NCBI GenBank assembly: GCA_000226015.1
Contig: JH153292.1
Span: 553,012 to 584,256 of the forward strand
Length of the DNA: 31,245 nt
Direction of reading: 5' to 3'
Source: Mnemiopsis leidyi
Taxonomy: Eukaryota; Ctenophora; Tentaculata; Lobata; Bolinopsidae
Shown here piece by piece: positions 11,496-23,302 of this stretch (its first letter is position 1; the number at the start of each line of letters is the position of its first letter). The notes below the pieces were generated by a model. That model did not search any database. It saw only the letters and a program-made list of their open reading frames with translations, and was not told the DNA's origin. Made by a program: the position numbers and the translations under genes.

Positions 11496-12126
11496 GCTCT
11501 CTCCTCTCTCCNNNNNNNNNNNNNNNNNNNNNNNNNNNNNNNNNNNNNNNNNNNNNNNNNNNNNNNNNNNNNNNNNNNNNNNNNNNNNNNNNNNNNNNNN
11601 NNNNNNNNNNNNNNNNNNNNNNNNNNNNNNNNNNNNNNNNNNNNNNNNNNNNNNNNNNNNNNNNNNNNNNNNNNNNNNNNNNNNNNNNNNNNNNNNNNNN
11701 NNNNNNNNNNNNNNNNNNNNNNNNNNNNNNNNNNNNNNNNNNNNNNNNNNNNNNNNNNNNNNNNNNNNNNNNNNNNNNNNNNNNNNNNNNNNNNNNNNNN
11801 NNNNNNNNNNNNNNNNNNNNNNNNNNNNNNNNNNNNNNNNNNNNNNNNNNNNNNNNNNNNNNNNNNNNNNNNNNNNNNNNNNNNNNNNNNNNNNNNNNNN
11901 NNNNNNNNNNNNNNNNNNNNNNNNNNNNNNNNNNNNNNNNNNNNNNNNNNNNNNNNNNNNNNNNNNNNNNNNNNNNNNNNNNNNNNNNNNNNNNNNNNNN
12001 NNNNNNNNNNNNNNNNNNNNNNNNNNNNNNNNNNNNNNNNNNNNNNNCCTCTCTCCTCTCTCTCCTCTCCTCTCTCTCTCCTCTCCTCATCCTCTCCCTC
12101 TCCTCCTCTCTCCTCTCTCCTCTCTC
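11496..12126. repeat. CT-rich polypyrimidine tract interrupted by an assembly gap
   Basis: CTCTCCTCTC sequence runs into N at 11512 and resumes at 12048 through 12126, with one further N at 12127. The gap is very probably an unresolved CT microsatellite whose true length is unknown. Open frames crossing it consist mainly of N. Confidence 0.95.
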
Positions 12127-12961
12127 NTAAAAAAGCAGGCATAACTAATAACACTGCAATTATGCATCCGTCATTTCCTATTAAAACGTTTAAAAACTGA
12201 TTGATCTAGCTAAGTAAATATATTTGTCGGTAGTAATGACTGTTTCCCTTCGATTTGAACTCTGTACCAGGTACGTGAGTCTACTTAAGTACTTCGGCAT
12301 CAGCTGCTCGTTTATTGATTGCAAAAATCAGTGACATGGTTATCTTTATAGCCGAATTATTAGTCAGCTGCTTGGCAGCTGCAGTCGTTGATGACAGTCA
12401 CGGATCGTTAGACATAAAAGTGAGGAACTTAATTGGCTTGTCATTTTTCATAAGCCGACAAATTTGAAAGTAATTTGTATGCTTAGAGCCTTATGAACAT
12501 TTTGCTTTAAATTTCAAGTCATATTCATTTTGAATTCAAAGTTTCTGAGTTTATGACCAGTTGTGATATAAAGTTCCTTTGATCCTCTTTTTCTCTTGCT
12601 TTCCTATGGCTTTCGCTTTAGCATTTTCATGTGTATATCTCTACCCATCTCTTGAGGCAATATATTTAAGTTTTATATTTGAATTGATGTAAATTTGGCA
12701 TAAAAAATAGGGCAGCAGAAAAAAAAAGAATGAGGCTTAATTCCCAAAATACTAAAGAAGGAGCACGCCATTTTTGAACCCTGAAACCCATATGACAAAT
12801 CTTTTCAATTTCTAAGAACGATCTAAATTGCTTATGCTGATAGCCCTGATGCAACATATCGAAAACATAATCAGTGCTGCTGTCAAATGCTAATCATTTA
12901 TTGCACTTGTGATTCATTGAATATATAGTAATGACTTATTGGACAAAATTTGAATAGTCGC
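12127..12961. other. Intergenic, no gene seen
   Basis: AT-rich sequence without a supported coding or RNA gene. It could contain the promoter and 5' untranslated region of the three-exon candidate gene that begins at 12962, but no clear core promoter element stands out. Confidence 0.5.
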
Positions 12962-15900
12962 ATGACGGATAGGCAAGATGTTGATGAGATAACTAAAGAA
13001 GAGACCTCAATCGTTTCCAAGCAGGTTTGTAACGTATATCATATGCAATTTGCAAATATCAATAGTTGCTAAGACAGGATTCGATCCTTTGACCTTAATT
13101 TGATTTGGATCTTTAATAATTTCATACCGGCACCTCGTGTCAACCAGACGGTGATTGAAGAAAAGTTAGAAACTTGCGCGCCGCGTAATCGCGTATGACT
13201 ACTTTAGCGTAATTCAACGTTTTAAATCTAGGCGCTGGCGATTATAAATAGGCATAAAAATCTTTATCTGGCAAAGTCCTTGGTGTTTGGCACCGCAGGC
13301 TCAATCACTAACTGCAGTTATTGCAGTAGCAAGTCAGTCCGTTAGCGATTACGTCCGCGTATGTGATTCAATCCGATTACTATTTTGATTAGGTAATAAA
13401 GTTGAACTAGTTTATACATAGTAATGGATTTTGATCATATAGATGTAAAACATGGTTTTAATGAAAGAAGAGAGATGTATCTTTAAATTTTTCAGTTCCA
13501 TGATTTCATTTTAATCTCGAAAAGAGGACAATAGAAATTATTGATCATGATGTACTGCCTCATATTGCCCCATAGTAAGCAATAATTTGAATCGTTATTA
13601 CATAGCTGCAACTGATGGTTTATACATCTAACTGTGCAGAATCCTTATAAAGCAACTTATTTCCTCGCAATTTCAGTCCGATTTTCTGGCTCGTATACGT
13701 TTATACTGTGCACTACTTTACTATATTCTTATATTGAGTTTAAAACAGCTGTACTGATAGTAAACGATTGGAACTGATTTATTTGCAGGATGATTCGGCT
13801 TTGATAAATATAATGCATCCTGAACCGCAATAATCATCATTACGGCCGTTGACTCTATACTCAATTAAAGCTAAACAGTCATTAATGTAGACCGAAGTCT
13901 CACTAGTGATCTGCCTGTTCAGTTTTAGCTGATGTAACTCGCTGGGTTTATGAAAATTTTAAAATTAGCTTCGAACATAAGAAAATGACCTTGACCGTCC
14001 AAGCACAGTAAATAGCAGACCATATGCTTGCTTGATTTAAAATTATGTTTGGAAGTTAAGGAAGATGTGTACTGTGTAGTGCGTCAACTCAAATTCATGA
14101 AAATATTTTGTTTTGAGGCTGCCATATTATGCAGTCACCTTGTTTTCTGTTAGTACTATAACTGTTAGTCTAAGTGAGCTAGGTTGATTATTCCATATCA
14201 ATCTCAAACCACTCATTAAAAACTTTACAGTGAGTCTGGCCGGAAACGATATCATATCAATCAATTCCAATGCAATTTCAAAACACCATATGTGCACCAA
14301 ACCTTAAACATGGCCATTCATACCATGTGATGAGTATAATTGCTAGATTTATTTGCATTATTATTCAGAAGCACACCTGTATCAGAAGGGTCACTTTTAA
14401 AGTGAGCGTGGCCATTCATGCGATCTAGTATATAATAGCACTTTTTTCAAAGAGTTGTATTGGTGATCCATAATATTTCTCTCAATGAGTGTTATTGGTA
14501 AGATGTAACTGCAGTAACACCTATCTCAATAAGTGTCTGCATTTGCAATAGTATGTAACCTTTCCCTTGCAGTTCCAGGAAGATGATAACAACCGTGCTG
14601 TACAAGCATCAGTTTACACTGTCGGGATCCGGTTTTCGTTTCTGATCAGTCAGTACCTGACACTACTGATGAGCCGACTTACCGGGGAACAGGTATTGTA
14701 GAAGTGAAGCTTTTCCTTATTGTCAATAAAATCATTATTGCAGAGCTGTATAACTATATATTGCAGAGCTGAATATTCTTAGTTTTTTCATTGACTCATG
14801 CTGGTTTTTACCCCCACAGGGCTGCATATGTATCACCCAGTTGACATTTGACATTTATTAAACTGTGGATTTTCTTGTATTATACAAAAGAGCATTCTAT
14901 GCAATTGATTGTCTTAAGAACAAATTAAGCCTGCCAATTGTTTGGTGACAGACCAGACTCGACACATATTTCAAGTCGTTGTCAAAAACTTTTGATTTTA
15001 ATTTGGTGAAAATGCTTTTAGAATACCAGCTTGGTCACGTTGGCTGCTTTTCCAATTTCACTCGCCAAGTCAGATGGCTTAATCAGAGCTAGATAGAGTG
15101 CTAAATGTATTCATGCATTTTTATGTCTGAACACAATTGTGGGAATAACCATTAATGGACAGTTTGGACGTAGGGAAATGGCTATTTCATGACAGATTTG
15201 CATTCTGGACACTTTACTGATTTCAAACATTTGGACACTCCAATTAAGAAGTCCATTTTGGTTATGTGTCGTTGGCCTGTCGCTTTTGTGTCGATTGGAT
15301 GCCGCTCTTGAGTCGCTTGTGATTCGATTGTGACTCGATTTTGAGAAATCCTTGCAGAACTATTCGTTTACCGTCTAACAGAAATTCACCGCTTATATTT
15401 ATAAATTACAAAGCACCGTATTGTTATTGTCAATTGTATTGAGGAGATTGACAAATAATTAGATATGATATATTATTTATACTCATTTCTTGTACATTCA
15501 AAATTACGGATATGAAGCAATTAGCTTGATCAGCTTCTCTGTTTATACTGTATTTTTTTACTCCCGTGGAAATTCATCCCATTTTTCGACCGCAGTGATC
15601 ATTTCTCATTCGTGTTTACAAGCAGTTATAAGCAGTTCAGCTACCATATTATTTTGAACAAAAATTGATTTAGAGCTGCATCATATTGTAACTTTTCTTT
15701 GTTAGACACAAAAGAAAACTTTGAGGGCACATGCCGAATTTTCAACCCCAATGGAAGGTAATTGTAGCCGCAAATATTATCTGAAGTTATCTTTATCGGA
15801 TATGACTTATAATCGTCAAACTTGATAAGACAGATGTAATTGTCAAGTACAACTATCATAATTATAAATCATTAGCTCTTCTTGTTCGGTTGCTCAAAGT

Positions 15901-16221
15901 AAAACTATCTAGGTGAAAGACACTATCATACGTCCAGTGTCCCTCATAAAAAAGATATACAGTCCGGAAGTATTCCTGCATAACAGTTTGGAAGCACTGA
16001 GGAGCACCACTTCTGAAGAAAGTCGGAACAGTAACTCTATACGACGGTGGCCCCTCTCAAAACCAGCGGAGAAGAAAGTGAAGGTTAACAACTGCTCCGA
16101 GAGTAACCAGGAGGATGCAAGTGAGGATCTGGTGGAAGAGAAAACGGAAGAAACTAAGTGTCAGAGATGTCCTTTGTTGAGGGGGAGCTCCACAGCTGCA
16201 ACCATTGCATGCACAAGTTAG
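12962..16221 (+). CDS. Candidate three-exon gene of unknown function
   Basis: Proposed exons 12962-13024, 14573-14692 and 15913-16221 are all phase 0 and join to 163 aa. The N-terminus is acidic (MTDRQDVDEITKEE). Exon 2 contains a hydrophobic, helix-like stretch, VYTVGIRFSFLISQYLTLLM, that could be a single membrane segment or a buried helix. Exon 3 is hydrophilic, first basic (SIRRWPLSKPAEKK) then acidic (EDASEDLVEEKTEE), ending in a small Cys-Pro cluster (CQRCPLL). I recognise no family. Exon 2 has clean borders (CCCTTGCAG before and CAG|GTATTG after) and coding-like composition, so it is the best supported; exon 1 is the weakest. The last exon ends only 6 bases before the proposed channel start codon and in the same frame, so it may instead be part of the channel transcript. 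Confidence 0.45.
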
Positions 16222-16227
16222 TCGAAA

Positions 16228-18638
16228 ATGACTAGTGAGTAGAGTTTTCATAGGTTTTTAGTTGGTAGTTTCTTTGATATTTTGTGTCGATCGCTGAAAT
16301 GTTTCAAACTAATCGAACTTAATGGAAGATTTAGATGTTTCATTCACCACCAGTGAACCTGATCCACTTTTCACCAAGATAACACCGACTTGACGATACA
16401 ATTTCTTGATGGAGTGATTCCCCCAAATCATTCCCAGCCCTTCATCGTGGTCGCCAATCCTTCCTCCAACACTCGCCCCACATCAGGTTGAGAATAATTA
16501 GTACAGATATCATGTAGAAAAATTGTGATTTCATTAAATTTTAGATCTAGAACTTTTATGTCTCGTGACATCTTGGCGATCCGCGCTAGCGAAGGCATAG
16601 TGTTTCGACCAATCCAACTATACCATATAAGAACTCTGATTGAAAATAAAAGCTAAAATGTAACTCATTGTGTTATTTCACTCAACAGAAAGCAACGATA
16701 GACGATCCTCGAAGTCGCGTTACTCAAAGAGAGTGTCCGTGTCAAGCGTTACCTGCAGCATACACAACGAAACTTTGTGTAGTGTTCCACTCGAGAACAG
16801 TGACAGTGACATCCTTGAGGTACGACATTGATCATGGTCTCCGTTTAGCTTGATTTAATACTATTATATTAAATTTTAATAACTATATTCTGTAGAATAA
16901 CTATATTCTATTGTGTCCTTTCACTAATGCCAAAGACCTTTTGATGTTGTATATCGACGAAAGCAGCTTGAATCATCTTATATTTTCCCATTTCATCCTA
17001 TGTATAAAAGCTAAAATTACAATAATCATGGATATTACTTATTTTCAGGAACGCGAGGATGAGACTGATCCTACCCAAGAAGAGTTAGAAAAGGAAGAAT
17101 CTCGATTCTTCTGTATGGTGAGAATACTCTGGAGGGCTTTCTATCTGGCGGCCTGGGTAGCAGCTGCCTTTTATTCAGTCTACAACATTGTAGTGTTTGT
17201 CAACAGATACTTCGAACGTCCCACACAAACGGTTATAACAAGTGTCAAACCTGCGGTAGACCATCTGGAGTTCCCAACTATCTCCATATGCAACATGAAC
17301 AGAATAGAGAAGTCTTTTATGGAGGTCAATCCGGCCTTGAAAAAAGTCTGGGAGAGACTAGAAGCGACCAAGAACGTGAACTGGAATAATAAAACTTTTG
17401 CGGAGATAGGAAGTCTGACCTACAGCGATGTTTACGACAAGAGTTTCAGTTGGCGGAAAGTGGTAGATCAGTGCAAGTACGGAGGATGGAGGGACTGTGC
17501 GGAGCTCAACTACCACAACAACGAACTATTCACGGACGTTGTGGGGGCCAGTGGCAAGTGCTACACCTTTAACCCTCAGGGAACTGTCTTCTCCAAAAGT
17601 GTGGGAGACGCCGGTTGTTTCCGGTTCCTGATGAACGTGCACAGCGCGGAGTATCTTGAGTCCGTCTCGGAGGTGGGCTTCATTGTGGACATCCACCACC
17701 ATACCAACTTCCAGGGAGGCAGTAAAATCGAGATGTCTCCCGGTTATAAATACAGGGTCGGGATAAAACCCAAAATCCGCGAGGAACTTCCGATCAAGCT
17801 GGGAGGAAACTGCGACCCCGCGCGTTCCAACACGTCGTATCTGGCGTACGACGCGGATTCCTGCGAGTACGAATGCAGGGACAACTACATCAACAGGACC
17901 TGCGGGTGTATCATCTCAGCACCCCCAGACAACCTCCACAACTACCTGACCTGCTCTATCAGGCAGATGGAAGATTGCGGTTGGTTGGCGTACTACTACT
18001 TTCTAACTCGGGACGAGAACATGCCCAAACACAATGACAACTCGGAAGATCACAAGGAAACTTTAAAGAAACAGTTTGACAGGGAGAAGTTCTCCTTCAA
18101 TCGTGTCCAGGAGAAAGAGACACAGAGATCTGCCGTATCACCTCCCTCCATTACCCTGGGTGGTTCCGGTCATGTCTTCACGACGGAGTCTACTGTGTAT
18201 CCCACCACAACCACCATGCCTTTGTTCGTGAACAGCAACGTCCTCAACTGTTCCCAGAGGTGTCCCCCGCCTTGTTTTAAACGTTACTACGAAATTGTCG
18301 TGTCTTCTTCTAAAATTTCAACACGACACGCTAAAATCTTGGCCAGTGAAATCAATCAGAAAAAGAGGCTGGGTGTAACAGCGGATTATTTGCTAAAGAA
18401 CCATGTTTTGATGGAATTTTATCTGGCTGATCCTTTTACGGAGATAGTATCGAGTGTTCCAGCGTACAATTTGTGGCATCTTCTCAGTGACATTGGTGGC
18501 GTAATGGGTTTATTTTTAGGAGCCAGCATTTTCTCATTCTTCGCTTTTTTTAAAGCCACGGTCTTGAGAATCTATCACAACAGCAAGGAGCGCATAAGTT
18601 TCTGTGTTTTCCTCAAGAATTTGTTAATTTCAAAATAG
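16228..18638 (+). CDS. DEG/ENaC (ASIC-like) cation channel subunit
   Basis: Coding exons 16228-16234, 16379-16486, 16689-16819 and 17049-18638 join in frame to 611 aa. The large last exon alone identifies the family: TM1 at about residues 107-133, then FPTISICNMNRI just after it, a cysteine-rich extracellular domain (for example CEYECRDNYINRTCGC), and TM2 with GLFLGASIFS at 569-578, holding the GAS selectivity motif. Trimers of such subunits pass Na+ across the plasma membrane in response to acid, peptides or force; the stimulus cannot be read here. The start is set by ATGACTA|GTGAGT, whose phase fits the next exons. An alternative is the in-frame ATG at 17030 if exon 4 is not spliced. The usual cytoplasmic His-Gly gating motif before TM1 is not visible. 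A Ser/Thr-rich stretch (about 450-490) precedes the last cysteine cluster. The intracellular C-terminus is short. Confidence 0.95.
16379..16486 (+). CDS. Candidate symmetric cassette exon of the DEG/ENaC channel
   Basis: This 108-base segment is bounded by CACCAAG before and TCAG|GTTGAG after. It is open in only one frame and has phase 1 at both ends, matching the flanking exons. It encodes 36 cytoplasmic residues (NTDLTIQFLDG... to ...SNTRPTS). Codons are GC-richer than the flanks, which supports coding use. Skipping it would leave the channel frame intact. The acceptor is of moderate quality. Confidence 0.55.
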
Positions 18639-19015
18639 TTTAGGTTAATGGATCAGGTGTAATTGGCATATTTAGTATATTGGTACTGGTTGCGAATACC
18701 AAAATGTGAAAGGCATTGTGGCGGCATATCGACGGTTATTGCTGAGAAAATCCTTATTTAAAAATCTTTTGATCGTTAAGTATAATTATAAGCAACGTAA
18801 GTCAACGTCATAAGTTTTATCTTCAAAACAACCTGGATGAGAGAATGATTTACGACTAAGTTGTGGAAACAGAGGTACATACTGATACATTGTTTAGACT
18901 TTTGAAGAGATCAAGATAATAATCTTTATGTCTAATTCATCAAGAGGCGAGTAACTTGGTTCCGGTTAAAAATATTTTAAAAACAATCTAATATAACGTT
19001 GGCATTAAAATATCC

Positions 19016-19044
19016 AGCAGGGACCCCGTCCTCTGGCCGGTTAA
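19016..19044 (+). repeat. Left copy of a dispersed 29-bp direct repeat
   Basis: Matches 20767-20795 at 27 of 29 positions, including the identical 19-base core CCGTCCTCTGGCCGGTTAA. In this copy the core runs into CCGGTTAACCGG, a 12-bp palindrome at 19037-19048. Confidence 0.85.
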
Positions 19045-20004
19045 CCGGTTAATAAATTTATCCTCAATAATTTGAACTAGATAAGTTAGGCCCCACTCGA
19101 ATGTTGAAAAGTTTTTGGTCTAATGCATAAAAATAAAAATATGGCCCGTGTAATTTAAACAACCTCAAGAAGCAAAAGCTTAAAAAACAAACAGCACTCA
19201 TGATTTATGTAGGTACTCAGTGAACTATATAATCATTGAGTTTGATGCCACTTCACTTAGGGGGCTGGGGGAACCAAGATTCTCATATACTCATATTTAT
19301 GACTTAATCGCCGTAAAATAGAAAACAAGCACTAGTAGGGTACCGATAACTTTCGCAACCTATTAGGGTCTAATTCAATGAAGATTTTACTCCCACCATT
19401 AAAGCGCAAACTTTCAGCAAATCCTACTCCTCGCCATGACCTCTTAACCGTAACCAATAAGGCAATAAGCCGTTACATTACCTAACCCAGATTCTATAAT
19501 GAGAAAACCTTATACCTAATAAGATAATGGAATCAATTGACCCTACCGATCCAGTATCATCCTCTCGATCTACGAAATCATGATGAAAATTTAAGGTTTC
19601 AAATTTCGATCTTTCGTAATAACTTCCAAATGTGTGACAAAGGGGTTCATAGCGATAAGCCTGCCCTAAAGACTTATGAGTTATGTATTACATTAGATGT
19701 ATCCGTATTTCGCTTCCTTCTCTATTTAGTCACTTCTAATTATAGTTTCCATCCTTTACCCTTCCTGTTAGTCGATAGGAAATTTGAACTTTTTCGGAAA
19801 CCTAGGTTATGTTCCTTGAACATGAAGTTGGTGAGTTACAAATTGCATTTATTGAGTTCAAGACTAATGCAGCCCTCCTTTAAAGTCCCTAGCCAGGCCG
19901 CCGTTATTTCATCCTAATTATTTATTTTAACTTTCGTAAAGCATTTGTATACATAGTGGAACAAATGGCAAAATAGAATTTTCATTTGCACCTATGGCGA
20001 CGTT

Positions 20005-20020
20005 CCATTGGCGCCAATGG
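20005..20020. repeat. 16-bp perfect palindrome in an inverted-repeat cluster
   Basis: CCATTGGCGCCAATGG equals its reverse complement. Two more inverted repeats follow: GGATCCATT at 20044-20052 with AATGGATCC at 20075-20083, and AGTGGCGAT at 20088-20096 with ATCGCCACT at 20109-20117. Confidence 0.9.
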
Positions 20021-20766
20021 CGATCGTCATCTTAATGGCCATTGGATCCATTATAATAACATAATAATGAAACCAATGGATCCACTCAGTGGCGATAATC
20101 CCTTCACAATCGCCACTCAGAGTGATTGAATCATTGGGAATTCCGATGGTGCCAGTTGTGCGCCAATTCCAGTGCCGCCATGATGAAACACTGCCAATGG
20201 CGATGGGAATCATCATTGACGCCACTCACCACATTTTCATTGGCACCATATGATGGAACATCGATTTGTTCCTCTGAATGGATTCGTTTGTGCCAATTGT
20301 CCCATTTCCCAAACTTATATGTGACCCTTTTACCAAACTGACTAAATTTAAATAGTTCTTCTCGGCTCAAGCTGCACAAATTAAACAGTTGATTAATGAA
20401 TGGAGAACGTAATCAAAACGTAATCAGTATAAGAACGTTAATCAGTTACCATGCGGCTTATAAATAATAGACCAATCATTCAACTACCATGCCTTTTACC
20501 AAACATTCATATTAGATTCAATTTCGATTCTGACGATCACATTAACACAGCGCCAATATCACCTTATAATAGTCCTTAATTCCTTAATGCTATGTAACAC
20601 TTATACGTACAAAATAATTCCATCAGTATTTGTTTCGAGTGCAGTGCAATCTTCATTATGCAAAAGGTCCAAAGTTGATTTAATTCAAATTCACTTATTG
20701 AATAATCCAAATGTAAACTGCCGATTACATCTGCTATTAGTATTAAGCACTTGTATAAAGCACTAT

Positions 20767-20795
20767 AGCAGGTACACCGTCCTCTGGCCGGTTAA
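20767..20795 (+). repeat. Right copy of a dispersed 29-bp direct repeat
   Basis: Same orientation as 19016-19044 and 1,751 bp from it, with two mismatches. Sequence on either side does not continue the match, so this is not a simple large duplication. Confidence 0.85.
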
Positions 20796-23302
20796 ACTAT
20801 ATTATCGCGGACGTTACTATCGTTGTTTATATGGGTTTCTTACTGTAACTAACCGTGCCGAATTATAACTTTGCCTTTATAAATATCTTAGTGAATCTGT
20901 GTGGGACGTTCTTAGCTAGCCGGTTTTCTTTAGATTAGTTTTTTAACACACATTCGAAGAGGTTAACTTTTACCAGTCATTAATCGCATTGACTTTACAA
21001 TACATTATAGTGCCAAATTGTGTCAATTTAAATGTAAATTGTATTGCTGACGAATCTGTCGATCTGCAACAGTTTAATCGCCAACCTAGTGAGATATATT
21101 TATCGGTTTAACCTGCAGATAACCTGATAAACCCCAAATTGTACTGGTTGTTTCTACTTGAGACTTAAAGGGTCATATGCCATATTTATCAAATTTGCAC
21201 TTATAATTAGCACCTTCTGGCTTCTAGCTAAAAACTTAAGTCACATATCTGATTTCTGAAGATATTATTATTGAGAATAAACCAGAATAGGTATTCACGG
21301 ACCTTGTTCTTAATTATTTGGAAGAACCTCGGTCTGTATTCAAAACGTTCAAAGGCCAGATCCATGTTTTTCTCTGTCTTTGCTAAAATTTGTTGGCTGA
21401 CCTTCAAGTACAAATAGAATTTGCATTTAATTTTTACAAGTTACAAGTAAAGCCAGTTTTGGAGGAAAGACCCCGCTATCTTCGGAAAATTCGACAATTT
21501 TCGGATCTGCAGAATACGTTTGTATAGTTTTCGTGGCTGTTTTAGCGGTCTTGAATGCTGTTGGGCCATATGTGTGACCATATTCCTAGATTTGGAGTTA
21601 ATTAAGCAAAATAAGCAAAATAAACAAAAGCCCAACAAAAAACTAGCACTTAACTATTTTTTGTAAACAATCGAGCAGACCATTTATTGCGAAAAAGTTT
21701 TCGTAGTTGTTTTTTTCGAGTAGCTCTTTGCCCATTACCAAGCACTTATAGTACTAATGACCTCCACTGCGTACAAGGACTTTATGATTTTCGTGTACAC
21801 ATGTAGGCAAATCTCGCCATGAAAAGGATATCAGAATGATATTTGTTGCAGGAAGCAGAATTCTGCAGCAATATACTTGCACAAAATTCTTAAAGGCCCT
21901 ATGAATTATACGACTTTTATAAAGAAATTTGCAATCTTTCGTGGTGCTTAATACTTTAATAGAGCCAAAAGCGGTCTAAATTTGTCTGATTAATGACTCT
22001 AGGATTTCCCGTTTTTGATACACTAGTTGTCACAGTGCTAAACTCATAAGAAGTTTGCATTACGGTTTGAAAATGCCGCGACAGGCGGCTTTAGTTTTCG
22101 GAGAACAATCGTGTGGAAGTGGAACTTTTTTTCTTCTTTTTGCATTTGTCAGAGCTCTACCTCTCAAATGTTTAAGATTGTAAGTACTACCGAACGATCG
22201 AACGGTAACCGGACTGTTGTTCGAAGTGGACTCTCGTCCGAATCTTTAGTTACAGACAACAGTCTGCTTCAGAGAGTCGGGTCCTAGAATCCTTTTTATA
22301 CCTTTTTGTAGTCCACTTGCATTGTGTCATTATGCATCGCAGATCTTTATTAGATAACAAGTGATAAAACTCGATACGCAAATTTATAAAACGTAAATCA
22401 CAAACGCAATTGTTAAATTATTATCGATGATTTTCCTCATGAATTTTTATTAAATATTATAGTGTTATGATTGTAACTTATTGTAACTTAATGTAGTTCT
22501 TGCTACATATCGTAAACTACCTTATGCATATGGAGATGGCTAGACGAAAATAGTTTGATACATTTTCCCGCAATATTCAGGATGCGAAAAAAAATAAATT
22601 TGTTTAATATGGGTACACATACAGCATTTATGGTAATATTATATTAATCATCACAAAGCGAAATCTAATTAAGATAAGTTAATTTTGACAGTCATTAGTT
22701 CAGTTAAATGGTATAGATACCTAAAATATTTATTGCGATTTCAGATGGTGCTTTGTTATTCGAAATTTTAATTTCGTCCAAGCAACTGAAAAATAGATCT
22801 TGATTGATATTTTTAAACAGCTTACTCTATGAAAGATCATTTAGATTTCTTAAATAATTCAAGCGGATACGTCGCTATAATATGCTTTGAAAGCTTAAGA
22901 CCATGTTTTACATTTTGGGAAATATTCCGGTTCTATAATGGACTTTTCTGGAAGCTGCCATATAAGTATGCTTTTAATTTAGTTCTTTTCCTTTATTTTG
23001 ATTCTTAAAACTTTGTTATATCTCTGCGAAGGGTCAAATCATGATTGAAATAATTTTAAATTGCCCTCAAATTTAAATGATCATCAAAATAGAAACCCTT
23101 GTATGCAGTTCATATTTCTAGCCGTTCCTCACTTCTCAATAGTCAATCGTTGCCAAATGATACCAAAAATTTGTGGCCATTCCCTAAAACATCTTTCTCC
23201 ATAAGCTGAAAATATAGATTTCAATGAGCAACCTATTAAAGCAAAATAAATTAACCCTTTTCAATTGGTGAAATTGAAATATCTAGTTCTGCGTCAGATT
23301 TG

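Larger units (their letters stand above)
18639..23302. other. Long intergenic region, no gene seen
   Basis: About 4.7 kb with only short, family-less open frames. A possible poly(A) signal for the channel (AATAAA) is at 19051-19056. Noted structures are a diverged 29-bp direct repeat (19016 and 20767) and a cluster of inverted repeats at about 19990-20280, both listed separately. The final few hundred bases must contain the matrixin promoter, but no clear TATA box or initiator can be assigned. Confidence 0.6.

Noticed and set aside
11327-12154. Open frames of 220 to 275 codons across the gap
   Set aside because: Most of their length is N; no protein can be inferred.
13076-13098. B-box-like GGATTCGATCC
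   Set aside because: A possible A-box-like word lies only a few bases upstream, far too close for a tRNA gene.
17180-17371. Minus-strand open frame within the channel exon
   Set aside because: Antisense shadow of the conserved TM1 region.
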